Below are positions 1 through 6,918 of a stretch of 64,000 nt of DNA, piece by piece (within the stretch, counting starts at the first letter, position 1; every line of letters begins with the position of its first letter). Both the position numbers and the translations under genes were made by a program. This stretch comes from Ruegeria sp. HKCCD8929 (GTDB lineage: Bacteria > Pseudomonadota > Alphaproteobacteria > Rhodobacterales > Rhodobacteraceae). The stretch lies in assembly GCF_013031405.1 (NCBI RefSeq), contig NZ_WPZY01000005.1:186001-250000 (forward strand), read 5' to 3'. The notes beneath the pieces were generated by a model. That model had not been told where the DNA came from, searched no databases, and was given only the letters and a program-made list of their open reading frames with translations.

Positions 1-308
1 GTCTGGCCATCGCGATCGACCACGGCCATGGAGCGGAAATCTACGATCTCGGAGACCGCCTGCGCAGTATCCTCCATCCACGACTGTTCGGCCTCCGAGG
101 CGAAGCGGTAGGTGAATTCCATCTCCGCATCCCCGCCCAGCAGGGCCGCGCCCTCCTGCGCCAGACCGGCCTCGATGGCCGAGCGTACCGAGCCCACGGC
201 GGCGATGGCAGCCACGCCCAGCGCAAGACAGGCAAGGAAGATACGGAAGCCGCCCAAGCCCCCGCGCAGCTCGCGCCGGGCAAAGCGGGCGGCCAGACGC
301 AAGCTCAT
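1..308 (-). CDS. FtsX-family ABC transporter permease, N-terminal part (cut by window edge)
   Basis: Only the first ~102 codons are present; the gene runs off the left edge. The visible protein starts MSLRLAARFARRELRGG, has a basic amphipathic start and one hydrophobic segment at about residues 22-41, then a periplasmic-looking stretch. This is the layout of YbbP/FtsX-type permeases, which work with LolD/YbbA-type ATPases in moving lipids or lipoproteins or in remodelling the envelope. Its ATG overlaps the stop of the upstream ATPase gene by 4 bases (ATGA), so the two are translationally coupled. The family call rests mainly on this pairing and the N-terminal pattern. Confidence 0.8.
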   Translation of the reverse strand, partial: MSLRLAARFARRELRGGLGGFRIFLACLALGVAAIAAVGSVRSAIEAGLAQEGAALLGGDAEMEFTYRFASEAEQSWMEDTAQAVSEIVDFRSMAVVDRDGQ

Positions 309-1000
309 TCGGCGGCCTCGCGGCTGGTGTTCTCGGCGATGCGGCCATCGCGCAGCCGGATCACCCGGTCGCATCGGCGGGACAGCTCGTGGCTGTGGGT
401 TACCAGCACCAGCGTCGCGCCGTGCCGGTCGCGCAGACCGAACAGCAGGTCGATGATCGCCGCGCCATTGGCCTCGTCCAGATTGCCGGTGGGTTCATCC
501 GCCAGCAGGATCTGCGGGCGCGGAGCCGAGGCGCGGGCCAGCGCCACCCGCTGCTGCTCACCGCCTGACAATTGCGCCGGATAGTGTCCGGCGCGGTGCG
601 AGAGCCCCACGGCCTCCAGCTCGGCCTCGGCCCGGGCAAAGGCGTCGCGGTGGCCGGCCAGTTCCAGTGGCGTGGCGACATTTTCCAGCGCCGTCATGGT
701 GGGGATCAGATGAAAACTCTGAAACACCACTCCCATATTGTCGCGCCGGAACCGCGCCAGTGTGTCCTCATCCAGCCGGGTCAGGTCCTGGCCCAGCGCG
801 GTGATGGTGCCGCCGGTAGCCTGCTCCAGCCCGCCCATCAGCATCAGCAGCGAGGATTTGCCCGATCCCGACGGCCCGATCAGGCCCAGCGTCTCTCCCC
901 GGTTTACCGTCAGCGAGATGCCGTGCAGGATGTCGACACGCCCGGCATTGCCATCCAGCGACAAAGCGGCATCTTGGAGGGTAAGCACGGGGTCTGACAT
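305..1000 (-). CDS. ABC transporter ATP-binding protein, YbbA/LolD type
   Basis: A 231-residue nucleotide-binding subunit with Walker A GPSGSGKS (residues 42-49), Q-loop near residue 94, signature LSGGE (144-148) and Walker B ILLADEP (164-170) followed by TGNLDE, typical of the MacB/LolD/YbbA group. I start it at ATG 1000 because the family N-terminus MSDPVLTLQDAALSL begins there; the open frame further upstream is the antisense of the esterase gene. It is coupled to the permease below by an ATGA overlap and is divergent from the SGNH esterase, an arrangement known for ybbA-ybbP and tesA in many proteobacteria. Confidence 0.93.
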   Translation of the reverse strand: MSDPVLTLQDAALSLDGNAGRVDILHGISLTVNRGETLGLIGPSGSGKSSLLMLMGGLEQATGGTITALGQDLTRLDEDTLARFRRDNMGVVFQSFHLIPTMTALENVATPLELAGHRDAFARAEAELEAVGLSHRAGHYPAQLSGGEQQRVALARASAPRPQILLADEPTGNLDEANGAAIIDLLFGLRDRHGATLVLVTHSHELSRRCDRVIRLRDGRIAENTSREAAE

Positions 1001-1051
1001 GGCCGGGTCCTTGGGAAGGGTTGTTCGAATGGATATGGAGCCGATCGCGAT

Positions 1052-1687
1052 ATGCGCAAGGTGTTGATCGCGGGCGTTTTCGCCTTGTGCGGCTTTGCGG
1101 CAACGGCCGAGCCGGTGGTGATCGCCGCGCTGGGGGATTCGCTGACCCAAGGGTATGGCCTGATCGAGCAGGAAGGCTTCGTGCCCCAGATGCGCGGCTG
1201 GCTGACGGAAAACGGCGCCGAGGTGCGGCTGATCAATGCCGGCGTTTCCGGCGACACCACGGCAGGCGGCGCGGCGCGCGTCGGCTGGACCCTGACGCCG
1301 GATGTGCAGGGCATGATCGTGGCGCTGGGCGGCAACGACCTGCTGCGCGGGATCGACCCGGCAGTGTCGCGCGCCAATCTGGACCAGATCCTGACCGCTG
1401 CCGACACGACTGGGGTCGAGGTTCTGTTGGTGGGTATGGAGGCACCGGGGAATTACGGCCCCGACTACAAGGAGGCGTTTGACGCCATGTACCCCGAACT
1501 GGCCGAGGCGCATGGGGCGCTTTATGCTGAGAGTTTCTTTGCCGGTCTCGACGTGGACGGCGATCCGCAGGCGGCGCGGGCGCTGATGCAATCCGACGGG
1601 ATACATCCCAATGCCGAGGGCGTGGCGCGGATCGTGGCTGCGCTGGGGCCACATGTTCTGGAACTGGTGGACCGCGCCGCCGAGTGA
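1052..1687 (+). CDS. Arylesterase, SGNH/GDSL hydrolase (TesA-like)
   Basis: A 211-residue exported hydrolase with a signal peptide (residues 1-19, ending ATA-EP). Block I ALGDSLTQGYG holds the nucleophile Ser30. Block III is GGND near residue 94, and block V DGIHPN near residue 190 holds the catalytic Asp and His. Length and motifs fit TesA-type multifunctional thioesterase/lysophospholipase/arylesterase. It is divergent from the ybbA-like ATPase gene (52 bases between start codons), the usual tesA neighbourhood. The natural substrate cannot be told from the sequence. Confidence 0.93.
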   Translation: MRKVLIAGVFALCGFAATAEPVVIAALGDSLTQGYGLIEQEGFVPQMRGWLTENGAEVRLINAGVSGDTTAGGAARVGWTLTPDVQGMIVALGGNDLLRGIDPAVSRANLDQILTAADTTGVEVLLVGMEAPGNYGPDYKEAFDAMYPELAEAHGALYAESFFAGLDVDGDPQAARALMQSDGIHPNAEGVARIVAALGPHVLELVDRAAE

Positions 1688-1700
1688 GAGGGATAAGATC

Positions 1701-2318
1701 ATGCCGGGCCGTTTCTTTCTGACCACGCCGATGACGCAGGTGGCGGAGGCGCTTGGCACACCGGTGGGTGATCTGGCCGAAGAACCGCCACGCCAAAACA
1801 TCCAACCAGGGCAGGAAATCGTGACCCTGACCGCCGATGGCCTGACGCGCATGCGCTGGGGCATGATTCCGGTGGGCCGGGTCAATGCGCGCGGGCGCCC
1901 GGTGATGGAGACGATCATCAACGCACGTTCGGAAACCGTGTTCGACAAATCCGCCTTCGAAGGGGTCGGGCGGGCGGTGATCCCGGTCGACGGCTGGTAC
2001 GAATGGACCGGTGAGAAACGCCGCAAGACCGCGTGGCGGATTGCGCCGACCAATGGCGGGCTGCTGCTCTTTGCCGCGATCACCGACTGCTGGCAGGCGC
2101 CGGGTGGGACAAGCGTGCACCAGATCGCTGCCGTCACTTGCGAACCCAACGCCGAGGTGCGCCCCATCCATCACCGGATGGGCGTCATTCTGGAACCGGA
2201 GGACGTGCAGACCTGGCTCTCAGGAGACGAAGAAGAGGCAAAGGCGCTGACCCAACCCTGGCCCGAGGGACGGCTGGCCATCGAAGAGGCTTCGGATGTG
2301 GACTGGTCGGCGGCCTGA
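1701..2318 (+). CDS. SOS response-associated peptidase (SRAP/YedK/HMCES family), catalytic Cys2 replaced
   Basis: A 205-residue SRAP-domain protein. Family members shield abasic sites in single-stranded DNA by a covalent thiazolidine bond from Cys2, exposed after Met removal. Here the start reads MPGRFFLTTP, so residue 2 is Pro, not Cys. The other active-site positions are kept: Asn in INARSETV, Glu in GWYEW and His in HHRMGVIL. The start ATG 1701 fits the family N-terminus exactly, and no nearby alternative start would supply a Cys. The gene follows the esterase by 13 bases. It probably still binds DNA; covalent crosslinking by the usual chemistry seems impossible. Confidence 0.88.
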   Translation: MPGRFFLTTPMTQVAEALGTPVGDLAEEPPRQNIQPGQEIVTLTADGLTRMRWGMIPVGRVNARGRPVMETIINARSETVFDKSAFEGVGRAVIPVDGWYEWTGEKRRKTAWRIAPTNGGLLLFAAITDCWQAPGGTSVHQIAAVTCEPNAEVRPIHHRMGVILEPEDVQTWLSGDEEEAKALTQPWPEGRLAIEEASDVDWSAA

Positions 2319-2324
2319 CCACCG

Positions 2325-2861
2325 TCAGTGCGTGAATTCCAGCTCCTCAAGCTCCTGATACGTATAGCTCTGCGCGATGACACCATCGTCCCCAGCGTGA
2401 AAACCGGGGTCCTGCGGCAGGCAGCCCAGCCCGCACAGCTGATAGGTTTCCATCGCCTCGCTGTCGATATACCACAGCCGTCCGCCGGGGGTGGCGACAT
2501 AGCCGTTCACCCCCTCGTTCTGGTCCGCCTCCATGTCGAGAACCGTGGGAAACTCCGCCGGGACGGTGGCGTCATAGGCGCCATGGGTGTGCATCGAGGC
2601 AATCGGCGTGAAGCCGTCCGGCAGATCCGGCGGTGTGCATCCGTTGCGATCACCCCGCACCATCTCGGTAAAGGCCAGATGGCCGCTCGGGTCCGTCCCC
2701 AGATAGCCGCAATACTCCAGCCCCGCCGCAAACGAGAGATGCTGGATCGGGGCAAAGCGCTCTTTCACCGATGCGACTTGGAAATCCGGCGGGGTGTGCA
2801 CGGGCTCGGCCAGCGCGAGGCCCGGCAGCAGCACGGTCAGAACTGTCAGGACACGGATCAC
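2325..2861 (-). CDS. Exported DUF4329-domain protein
   Basis: 178 residues with a cleavable signal peptide (about 1-18, ending ALA-EP). The mature part has the DUF4329 pattern, with SMHTHGAY near residue 92 followed by a D-containing segment and GYVATPGGRLWYID. Such domains resemble JAB/deamidase-like folds seen in secreted proteins and toxin contexts, but this protein has no toxin-like architecture. It lies between the convergent SRAP gene and the L,D-transpeptidase gene in the same orientation, 26 bases downstream of the latter, so it may be cotranscribed and act in the envelope. The family assignment is from memory of the motif and the function is unknown. Confidence 0.75.
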   Translation of the reverse strand: MIRVLTVLTVLLPGLALAEPVHTPPDFQVASVKERFAPIQHLSFAAGLEYCGYLGTDPSGHLAFTEMVRGDRNGCTPPDLPDGFTPIASMHTHGAYDATVPAEFPTVLDMEADQNEGVNGYVATPGGRLWYIDSEAMETYQLCGLGCLPQDPGFHAGDDGVIAQSYTYQELEELEFTH

Positions 2862-2887
2862 ATCGCCGCTCCGTCTCTGCGGTCCGG

Positions 2888-3445
2888 TCAGAGAACCGTG
2901 ACGACAGTGCCCAGCGGCACCCTTTCGTACAGGTCGACCACATGTTCGTTCAGCATCCGGATGCAGCCGTTTGAGACCGCCCTGCCGATGGTCTGGGGCT
3001 GCGTGGTGCCGTGGATGCGGAAATAGGTATCGATCCCGTTCTGGAACAGATAGAGCGCACGCGCGCCCAGCGGATTGTCCCCGCCGCCCGGTTGCACATA
3101 GTCGTTATCGACGAACTTGGAATAAGCTACAGGGTCGCGCTCGATCATCTCGTCGGTCGGACGCCAGGTGGGCCATTCCTTCTTGACGTCGATGGTGGCG
3201 GTGCCGGTGAACTCGAGCCCCGCCTTACCGACTCCGCAGCCGTAGCGGACCGCCTTGCGCGGTTCAGTGATGTAATAGAGGTAGAAGGATCGCGGCAGGA
3301 TCAGCAACTGGCCGGGCAAAAATTGCTTCTTGATCCTGACGAATTGCGGCGTCGGATCGTACTCGACGGCTTTCTTCGCAGCGGCCATTTCGGCCAGGAC
3401 CGTGGCAGCGGCGGTTGCAGCAAGAAATGTGCGGCGCGTAAACAT
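2888..3445 (-). CDS. L,D-transpeptidase (YkuD/ErfK family)
   Basis: A 185-residue periplasmic enzyme with a twin-arginine-type signal (FTRRTFLAATAAATVLA). The YkuD domain ends with the catalytic pattern HGTTQ, then SNGCIRM around residues 159-165, with Cys as nucleophile and His upstream. These enzymes make 3-3 crosslinks in peptidoglycan or attach lipoproteins to it. The conserved segment preceding the catalytic site (DNPLGARALYL) is also present. A DUF4329 gene follows in the same direction. Confidence 0.93.
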   Translation of the reverse strand: MFTRRTFLAATAAATVLAEMAAAKKAVEYDPTPQFVRIKKQFLPGQLLILPRSFYLYYITEPRKAVRYGCGVGKAGLEFTGTATIDVKKEWPTWRPTDEMIERDPVAYSKFVDNDYVQPGGGDNPLGARALYLFQNGIDTYFRIHGTTQPQTIGRAVSNGCIRMLNEHVVDLYERVPLGTVVTVL

Positions 3446-3509
3446 AGACAGACCTCATTCACATACGAAAACCAATAGATTGACAGTTTCCGCAGGTGAG
3501 GCGCACGGG

Positions 3510-3776
3510 TCAATCCGCCTTGGGCGAATAACTCAAAAGTGATGCAATCAGTGCGACTGCAAGGGCGCAGGTTGCAATCCAGCCGAAATACCAGGCCTGT
3601 CCTGCAAGCGCGTCTTCGGCGAAAGAGGCGGCAAAGCGGGTTTTGCCGAAATGCGCGATGCCGAAAGCGACGACTGTGAGGAGGCCGAACCCGATCAGCC
3701 GCAGCACCGTGGGAACGGCCAGAGCCCATGCTGCCGCAGCCAAAAGAACGCCGATGGGCAGGCCGATCCAGATCAC
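3510..3776 (-). CDS. Small three-helix membrane protein, unknown
   Basis: 88 residues starting at GTG 3776, with three hydrophobic segments at about 2-20, 27-42 and 64-82 and a short charged tail. An AAGG sequence lies just upstream of the GTG. It follows the 35-residue reading frame at 3786-3893 by 9 bases and may be translated with it. I recognise no family. The hydrophobic pattern and codon use look like a real gene rather than chance. Confidence 0.6.
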   Translation of the reverse strand: MIWIGLPIGVLLAAAAWALAVPTVLRLIGFGLLTVVAFGIAHFGKTRFAASFAEDALAGQAWYFGWIATCALAVALIASLLSYSPKAD

Positions 3777-3785
3777 CTTGCCGGC

Positions 3786-3893
3786 TCACCAGGGATGGGC
3801 ACCGAGGGATTGCGTCAGTCCGAAAGCCTGGGCGAGGCCGGCCAGCGCAAGCAGGGCAAATGCGGGCAGGGCGAGGCGGAGAATATGTGTCAT
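3786..3893 (-). CDS. Possible 35-residue membrane peptide
   Basis: A short frame beginning ATG 3893 (MTHILRLALPAFALLALAG) and ending TGA 3786. The first 25 residues are hydrophobic and Ala/Leu-rich, like a signal anchor, and the end is GAHPW. It sits directly upstream of the 88-residue membrane protein in the same direction. It could be a small protein of that unit or a decayed start of a longer one. Confidence 0.4.
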   Translation of the reverse strand: MTHILRLALPAFALLALAGLAQAFGLTQSLGAHPW

Positions 3894-4116
3894 GGCCCCG
3901 ATTTAGGCGATGGTCGGCGGTGCGGAAGAGGTTTGACGGCTTCGTGATCCAGTGCGTTTTAGCAGCTGTTCACGCTGGATTGTTGGATACAAAAAATGAC
4001 CCGCTGGGCGGTGTTGCATCCGCGCCTTGCCGGTGGGGCAAGCTGTTGAAACGATAGGAGAAACGAGGCCAGCCGGGCGCAATTTGTCTACAGCGGGCCG
4101 CGGGCTGGACCAAAAG

Positions 4117-4141
4117 GAGGGCGGGAAATTTGCCCGCCCTC
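4117..4141 (-). terminator. Rho-independent-type terminator of the cold-shock gene
   Basis: A perfect 9-bp stem (GAGGGCGGG with CCCGCCCTC) and a 7-base loop, directly after the csp stop codon. Read on the minus strand it is followed by CCTTTT. Confidence 0.8.
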
Positions 4142-4149
4142 TCAATGGC

Positions 4150-4356
4150 TTAGGCCAGAGCGATGTCGTCCGCGCTCTCGCGGCCGTCGCGACCCGAGCG
4201 CAGCTCGTAGGTCACTTTCTGATTGTCGGCCAGACCGGTGAGGCCTGCGCGCTCGACGGAAGAGATGTGCACGAACACGTCCTTGCCGCCATCATCGGGC
4301 GCGATGAAGCCGTAACCTTTGGTGGTGTTGAACCATTTTACAGTGCCTGAAGGCAT
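4150..4356 (-). CDS. Cold-shock protein (CspA family)
   Basis: 68 residues, a single cold-shock domain with both RNA-binding motifs: KWFNTTKGYGFI (RNP1-type, about residues 6-17) and DVFVHISSVERAG (RNP2-type). Such proteins bind single-stranded RNA/DNA and melt RNA structure. The start ATG 4356 is preceded by AGGAGACG at good spacing; the in-frame codons upstream lack family similarity. A strong hairpin terminator follows, and a long leader containing an inverted repeat precedes it, as in other csp genes. Confidence 0.95.
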   Translation of the reverse strand: MPSGTVKWFNTTKGYGFIAPDDGGKDVFVHISSVERAGLTGLADNQKVTYELRSGRDGRESADDIALA

Positions 4357-4641
4357 TGCGTCGTCTCCTGAATATGTGCTGCCCACGGTATTGCGGCAGC
4401 CCGGCGTCGTTGTCTGTATCGATAGACTGAACGCCGGAATCGGAGACAGTAGGTCGAATTAGAAAAACGTAAGCCCCCGGGATATGGCATTCGTCCGGGC
4501 ATCTGACAAGCTGTTTGTGCCGGTTTGTACTTTGTTTTCAGGGGGCATCGTCCGGTTTGTACATAATTCCGCCGATGTTTTGACGCGGCTTTGGTTATGG
4601 AACTAGGCTCGGGTCATTGATCGAGATTATTGGAGGCTGTG
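4357..4641. promoter_or_regulatory. Intergenic region: csp leader and divergent promoters
   Basis: 285 bases between csp and the DUF1353 lipoprotein gene. An inverted repeat CCGGCGT (4401-4407) / ACGCCGG (4431-4437) with an inner GTCT/AGAC pair could form a stem in the csp mRNA leader. An 11-base direct repeat CCGGTTTGTAC occurs at 4520-4530 and 4552-4562, a possible protein site or promoter repeat. No coding potential seen. Confidence 0.45.
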
Positions 4642-5355
4642 ATGATTGTCCGCTGCATTGGCCTGCTTGCCCTGACCCTTCTGACCGCCTGTGGGAGCCG
4701 GATCTACGACCAGTCGAAGCCGGGCGAATTCACCGGGTCGCTGCTGGTCATGTGGGTCGAGGGCGGCGGCGGCAAACCCGGGGAAGGCAAGTTCGTCTAC
4801 GTGCCGGATCTGGATCGGCAGGGGCGGGCGCTGACGTTCAGGCGGGGCGCGCAGACGGACGGGCGGGAGGTACATATCGAAACGATCGAGCCACGGCTGA
4901 TGTATACCGACGGCGGCAGCGTCCCGCGGCTGGTGCAGCCGGTGAAGGGGCTGAACCCGTGGGGATATGCGCCGGCTTACATGGTGCATGACTGGCTGTT
5001 TGCCGCGAACAGATGTGTGAACGCGAAGGACGCCGATACGGATGAGGCGAAGGTGGACGGCGTCACCTTTCGTGAGAGCTTCGAGATCATGGCCGAGATG
5101 CTGAAGACGCTGGAGACGCAAAATCCGGTTGCGGGCAGCGACGTGCAGCCGAGTGCGATCACCTGGGCGGTGTCCAGCGGGATCTCCAAGAGGCTATGGG
5201 AGGATGACACCTGCCCCGATCCCCGGATTGATCCGAAGCATCGAAAGCAGATCGACGCGCGGCTGGGGATCGGTGTGGCCGGGCAGCAGAAATCGGTCAG
5301 GATCGCAGGCGAAGATGTGCCGCCTGCACGGGTGGTGCAGGTGATCGAGTTTTAA
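4642..5355 (+). CDS. DUF1353 lipoprotein
   Basis: 237 residues starting at ATG 4642, which has GGAGG at 4632-4636. The N-terminus is a lipoprotein signal with lipobox LLTAC (Cys about residue 17). The DUF1353 signature is visible as TDGGSVPR near residue 93, then WGYAPAYMVHDWLF, and the C-terminal half continues to VIEF. In phages DUF1353 proteins are small and tail-associated; this longer lipoprotein version is chromosomal in type. No partner is evident and the function is unknown. It ends 35 bases before the REP-associated transposase gene. Confidence 0.75.
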   Translation: MIVRCIGLLALTLLTACGSRIYDQSKPGEFTGSLLVMWVEGGGGKPGEGKFVYVPDLDRQGRALTFRRGAQTDGREVHIETIEPRLMYTDGGSVPRLVQPVKGLNPWGYAPAYMVHDWLFAANRCVNAKDADTDEAKVDGVTFRESFEIMAEMLKTLETQNPVAGSDVQPSAITWAVSSGISKRLWEDDTCPDPRIDPKHRKQIDARLGIGVAGQQKSVRIAGEDVPPARVVQVIEF

Positions 5356-5390
5356 CGGATCCTTAGCCGTGATCATGGTCATGATACCGC

Positions 5391-5963
5391 ATGACCAATT
5401 ACCGTCGTGTCCGCATTCCCGGAGCCAAATACTTTTTCACCGTATCGTTGGCCGACAGATCATCGGACCTTTTAACGCGCGAGGTTGCACGTCTGCGTGA
5501 AGCCTATTCGGTGACGCAACAGGAACGGCCCTTTTGGTGCGATGCTTTTGTCGTGTTGCCGGATCACCTTCACGCGATTTGGACGTTGCCGCCCGGTGAC
5601 ACGGATTTTTCGACACGTTGGGGTGCGATCAAATCGAGGTTTACGCGCGGGGTGAAGGCATCTGGAGCGTTGGGGTGGAACCCCATCCTACGATCCGGGT
5701 CGAAGGTGGTGAAGGGGGACGCGGGGATTTGGCAGCGACGGTTTTGGGAGCATTGCATTCGCGATGAAAGCGATTACCGCAATCACATGGCGTATTGTTG
5801 GGGCAATCCGGTCAAGCATGGGTTGGTGGATCGCCCAAGCGAGTGGCCGTATTCCTCGATCCATCGCGACATTCGTGCGGGCCGGGTTGATCCGGAATGG
5901 GGTGGTGTGCCCCGGGAAGGGTTGTTTGGGGAGCTGTTGGATGGGGTTTCACCCCATCATTAG
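5391..5963 (+). CDS. REP-associated tyrosine transposase (RAYT, Y1/IS200-like HUH)
   Basis: 190 residues with the RAYT hallmarks: start YRRVRIPGAKYFFTVSLA, the HUH motif DHLHAIW at about residues 58-64, and the C-terminal segment WQRRFWEHCIRDESDY with the catalytic Tyr, followed by YCWGNPVKHG and RPSEWPYSS. RAYTs are single-copy domesticated relatives of IS200/IS605 transposases that cut and join REP palindromes. Here REP-like palindromes lie inside the coding sequence (5673-5693), across its 3' end (5941-5957) and just downstream (6010-6030). The internal copy encodes the stretch GWNPILR. Confidence 0.95.
   Translation: MTNYRRVRIPGAKYFFTVSLADRSSDLLTREVARLREAYSVTQQERPFWCDAFVVLPDHLHAIWTLPPGDTDFSTRWGAIKSRFTRGVKASGALGWNPILRSGSKVVKGDAGIWQRRFWEHCIRDESDYRNHMAYCWGNPVKHGLVDRPSEWPYSSIHRDIRAGRVDPEWGGVPREGLFGELLDGVSPHH
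5673..5693 (+). repeat. REP-like palindrome inside the transposase gene
   Basis: GGGGTGGAACCCCATCCTAC followed by G: a GGGGT/ACCCC-type stem plus the tail ATCCTACG. It is identical over 22 bases (with the preceding T) to the copy at 6009-6030. Confidence 0.75.
5941..5957. repeat. REP-like palindrome at the transposase stop codon
   Basis: A perfect 7-bp stem ATGGGGT / ACCCCAT with loop TTC, lying in the last codons of the gene and ending 3 bases before its TAG. It is related to the two ATCCTACG-tailed copies but has a different loop and tail. Confidence 0.6.
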
Positions 5964-6009
5964 GGATGGCGGGGTTGGGGATAAGTTGGAAGTTCGACAG
6001 GTAAAAAAT

Positions 6010-6030
6010 GGGGTGGAACCCCATCCTACG
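6010..6030 (+). repeat. REP-like palindrome downstream of the transposase gene
   Basis: Second exact copy of the 21-base element found at 5673-5693, here between the transposase gene and the convergent AT-rich gene (5 bases from the stop codon of the latter). Confidence 0.75.
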
Positions 6031-6035
6031 CTTGC

Positions 6036-6869
6036 TCAATTCTCTGCGACATCGACGGCCGGCAGTTGTTCCAGTGTGTTACAGTCATAAATAGTGTTTG
6101 TATAAAACCTCAAATGAAACTCTTCTTCCTTGGCGGAAGAGTTGTCGTGGTTCTCAAAAATAGGTTTAACAAAAACTTTTCCGGCGGTTCGCATTCCAAT
6201 TAGGTTATCATGCATTTTTTCAATGTCTGAGCAAGATAGTCTATTCCTGTTAATGGAATACGAAAGCTCAATCGGTATTTCCGGCGCTAGAAGAATGCCT
6301 TCGGATCCCATGTTGTAGTAATCAGGTCTTAACATCCTGTTTTTATACAGTTCTTCAGCATCCGCGTTTGCGCTTCCTTCTCTCAAAACATTTGGAAGTT
6401 CTTCAGTGAATCTGATTTCATATCCAAGCAACTTTCCCGGTTCATCACCCTTTACTGTGACTTGAAAAGAAATTGAAACCGCCAGCGAATAAACTTCATA
6501 AGGGTTATCGCTCTCATTCTCACCTTTGTAGTAGTGGACAGTGCCGTTCAAATAGTTAGTTCCATCGCCTACCAAGTTCCCGACATCTGAACCTGAAATG
6601 CCTAAGCGTTCTGTCAACTTCCTAATTTTTGTCTCTGCATCTTGAAGCGTTGTATTGGCTCTTTCCTCAATGCGATTGGCTTTTTCATCTAACGTGAACG
6701 CGCTGTAGACTTGAAGTCCGACAAATGCCGCGACGACGATTCCTGAACTCCAGCTAATGGCTGTCGTAAATCGCGAATCTCTCTGAGAAGCGCGATCTAT
6801 TCCACGCTCAATTCCACGGATTCTTTCTTCAAGGACGTCATTGCCTATGGCGGTTTTTTCCGATTCCAA
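6036..6869 (-). CDS. AT-rich single-pass membrane protein, unknown (accessory)
   Basis: About 277 residues. I prefer TTG 6869 (LESEKTAIG) as start because AGAGGGGG lies 6 bases upstream; the frame is open to 6929, where a TTG overlaps the ettA stop. A short charged, probably coiled-coil N-terminus (EERIRGIERGIDRASQR) precedes one membrane segment (about residues 34-54, ending VGLQVYSAF). A second helix (EKANRIEERANTTLQDAETK) and a soluble, mixed alpha/beta C-terminal domain of about 180 residues follow. Base composition is clearly more AT-rich than the neighbours, which suggests recent gain. No family recognised. It lies downstream of ettA in the same direction. Confidence 0.75.
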   Translation of the reverse strand: MESEKTAIGNDVLEERIRGIERGIDRASQRDSRFTTAISWSSGIVVAAFVGLQVYSAFTLDEKANRIEERANTTLQDAETKIRKLTERLGISGSDVGNLVGDGTNYLNGTVHYYKGENESDNPYEVYSLAVSISFQVTVKGDEPGKLLGYEIRFTEELPNVLREGSANADAEELYKNRMLRPDYYNMGSEGILLAPEIPIELSYSINRNRLSCSDIEKMHDNLIGMRTAGKVFVKPIFENHDNSSAKEEEFHLRFYTNTIYDCNTLEQLPAVDVAEN

Positions 6870-6918
6870 TTGGTACCCCCTCTGAAGAGTATTCTCTAAG
6901 GTTTTACATCGAGACTCG

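Noticed and set aside
305..2167. Extended 620-codon version of the ABC ATPase gene
   Set aside because: The part upstream of ATG 1000 is antisense to the esterase and SRAP genes; the ATPase family starts at 1000.
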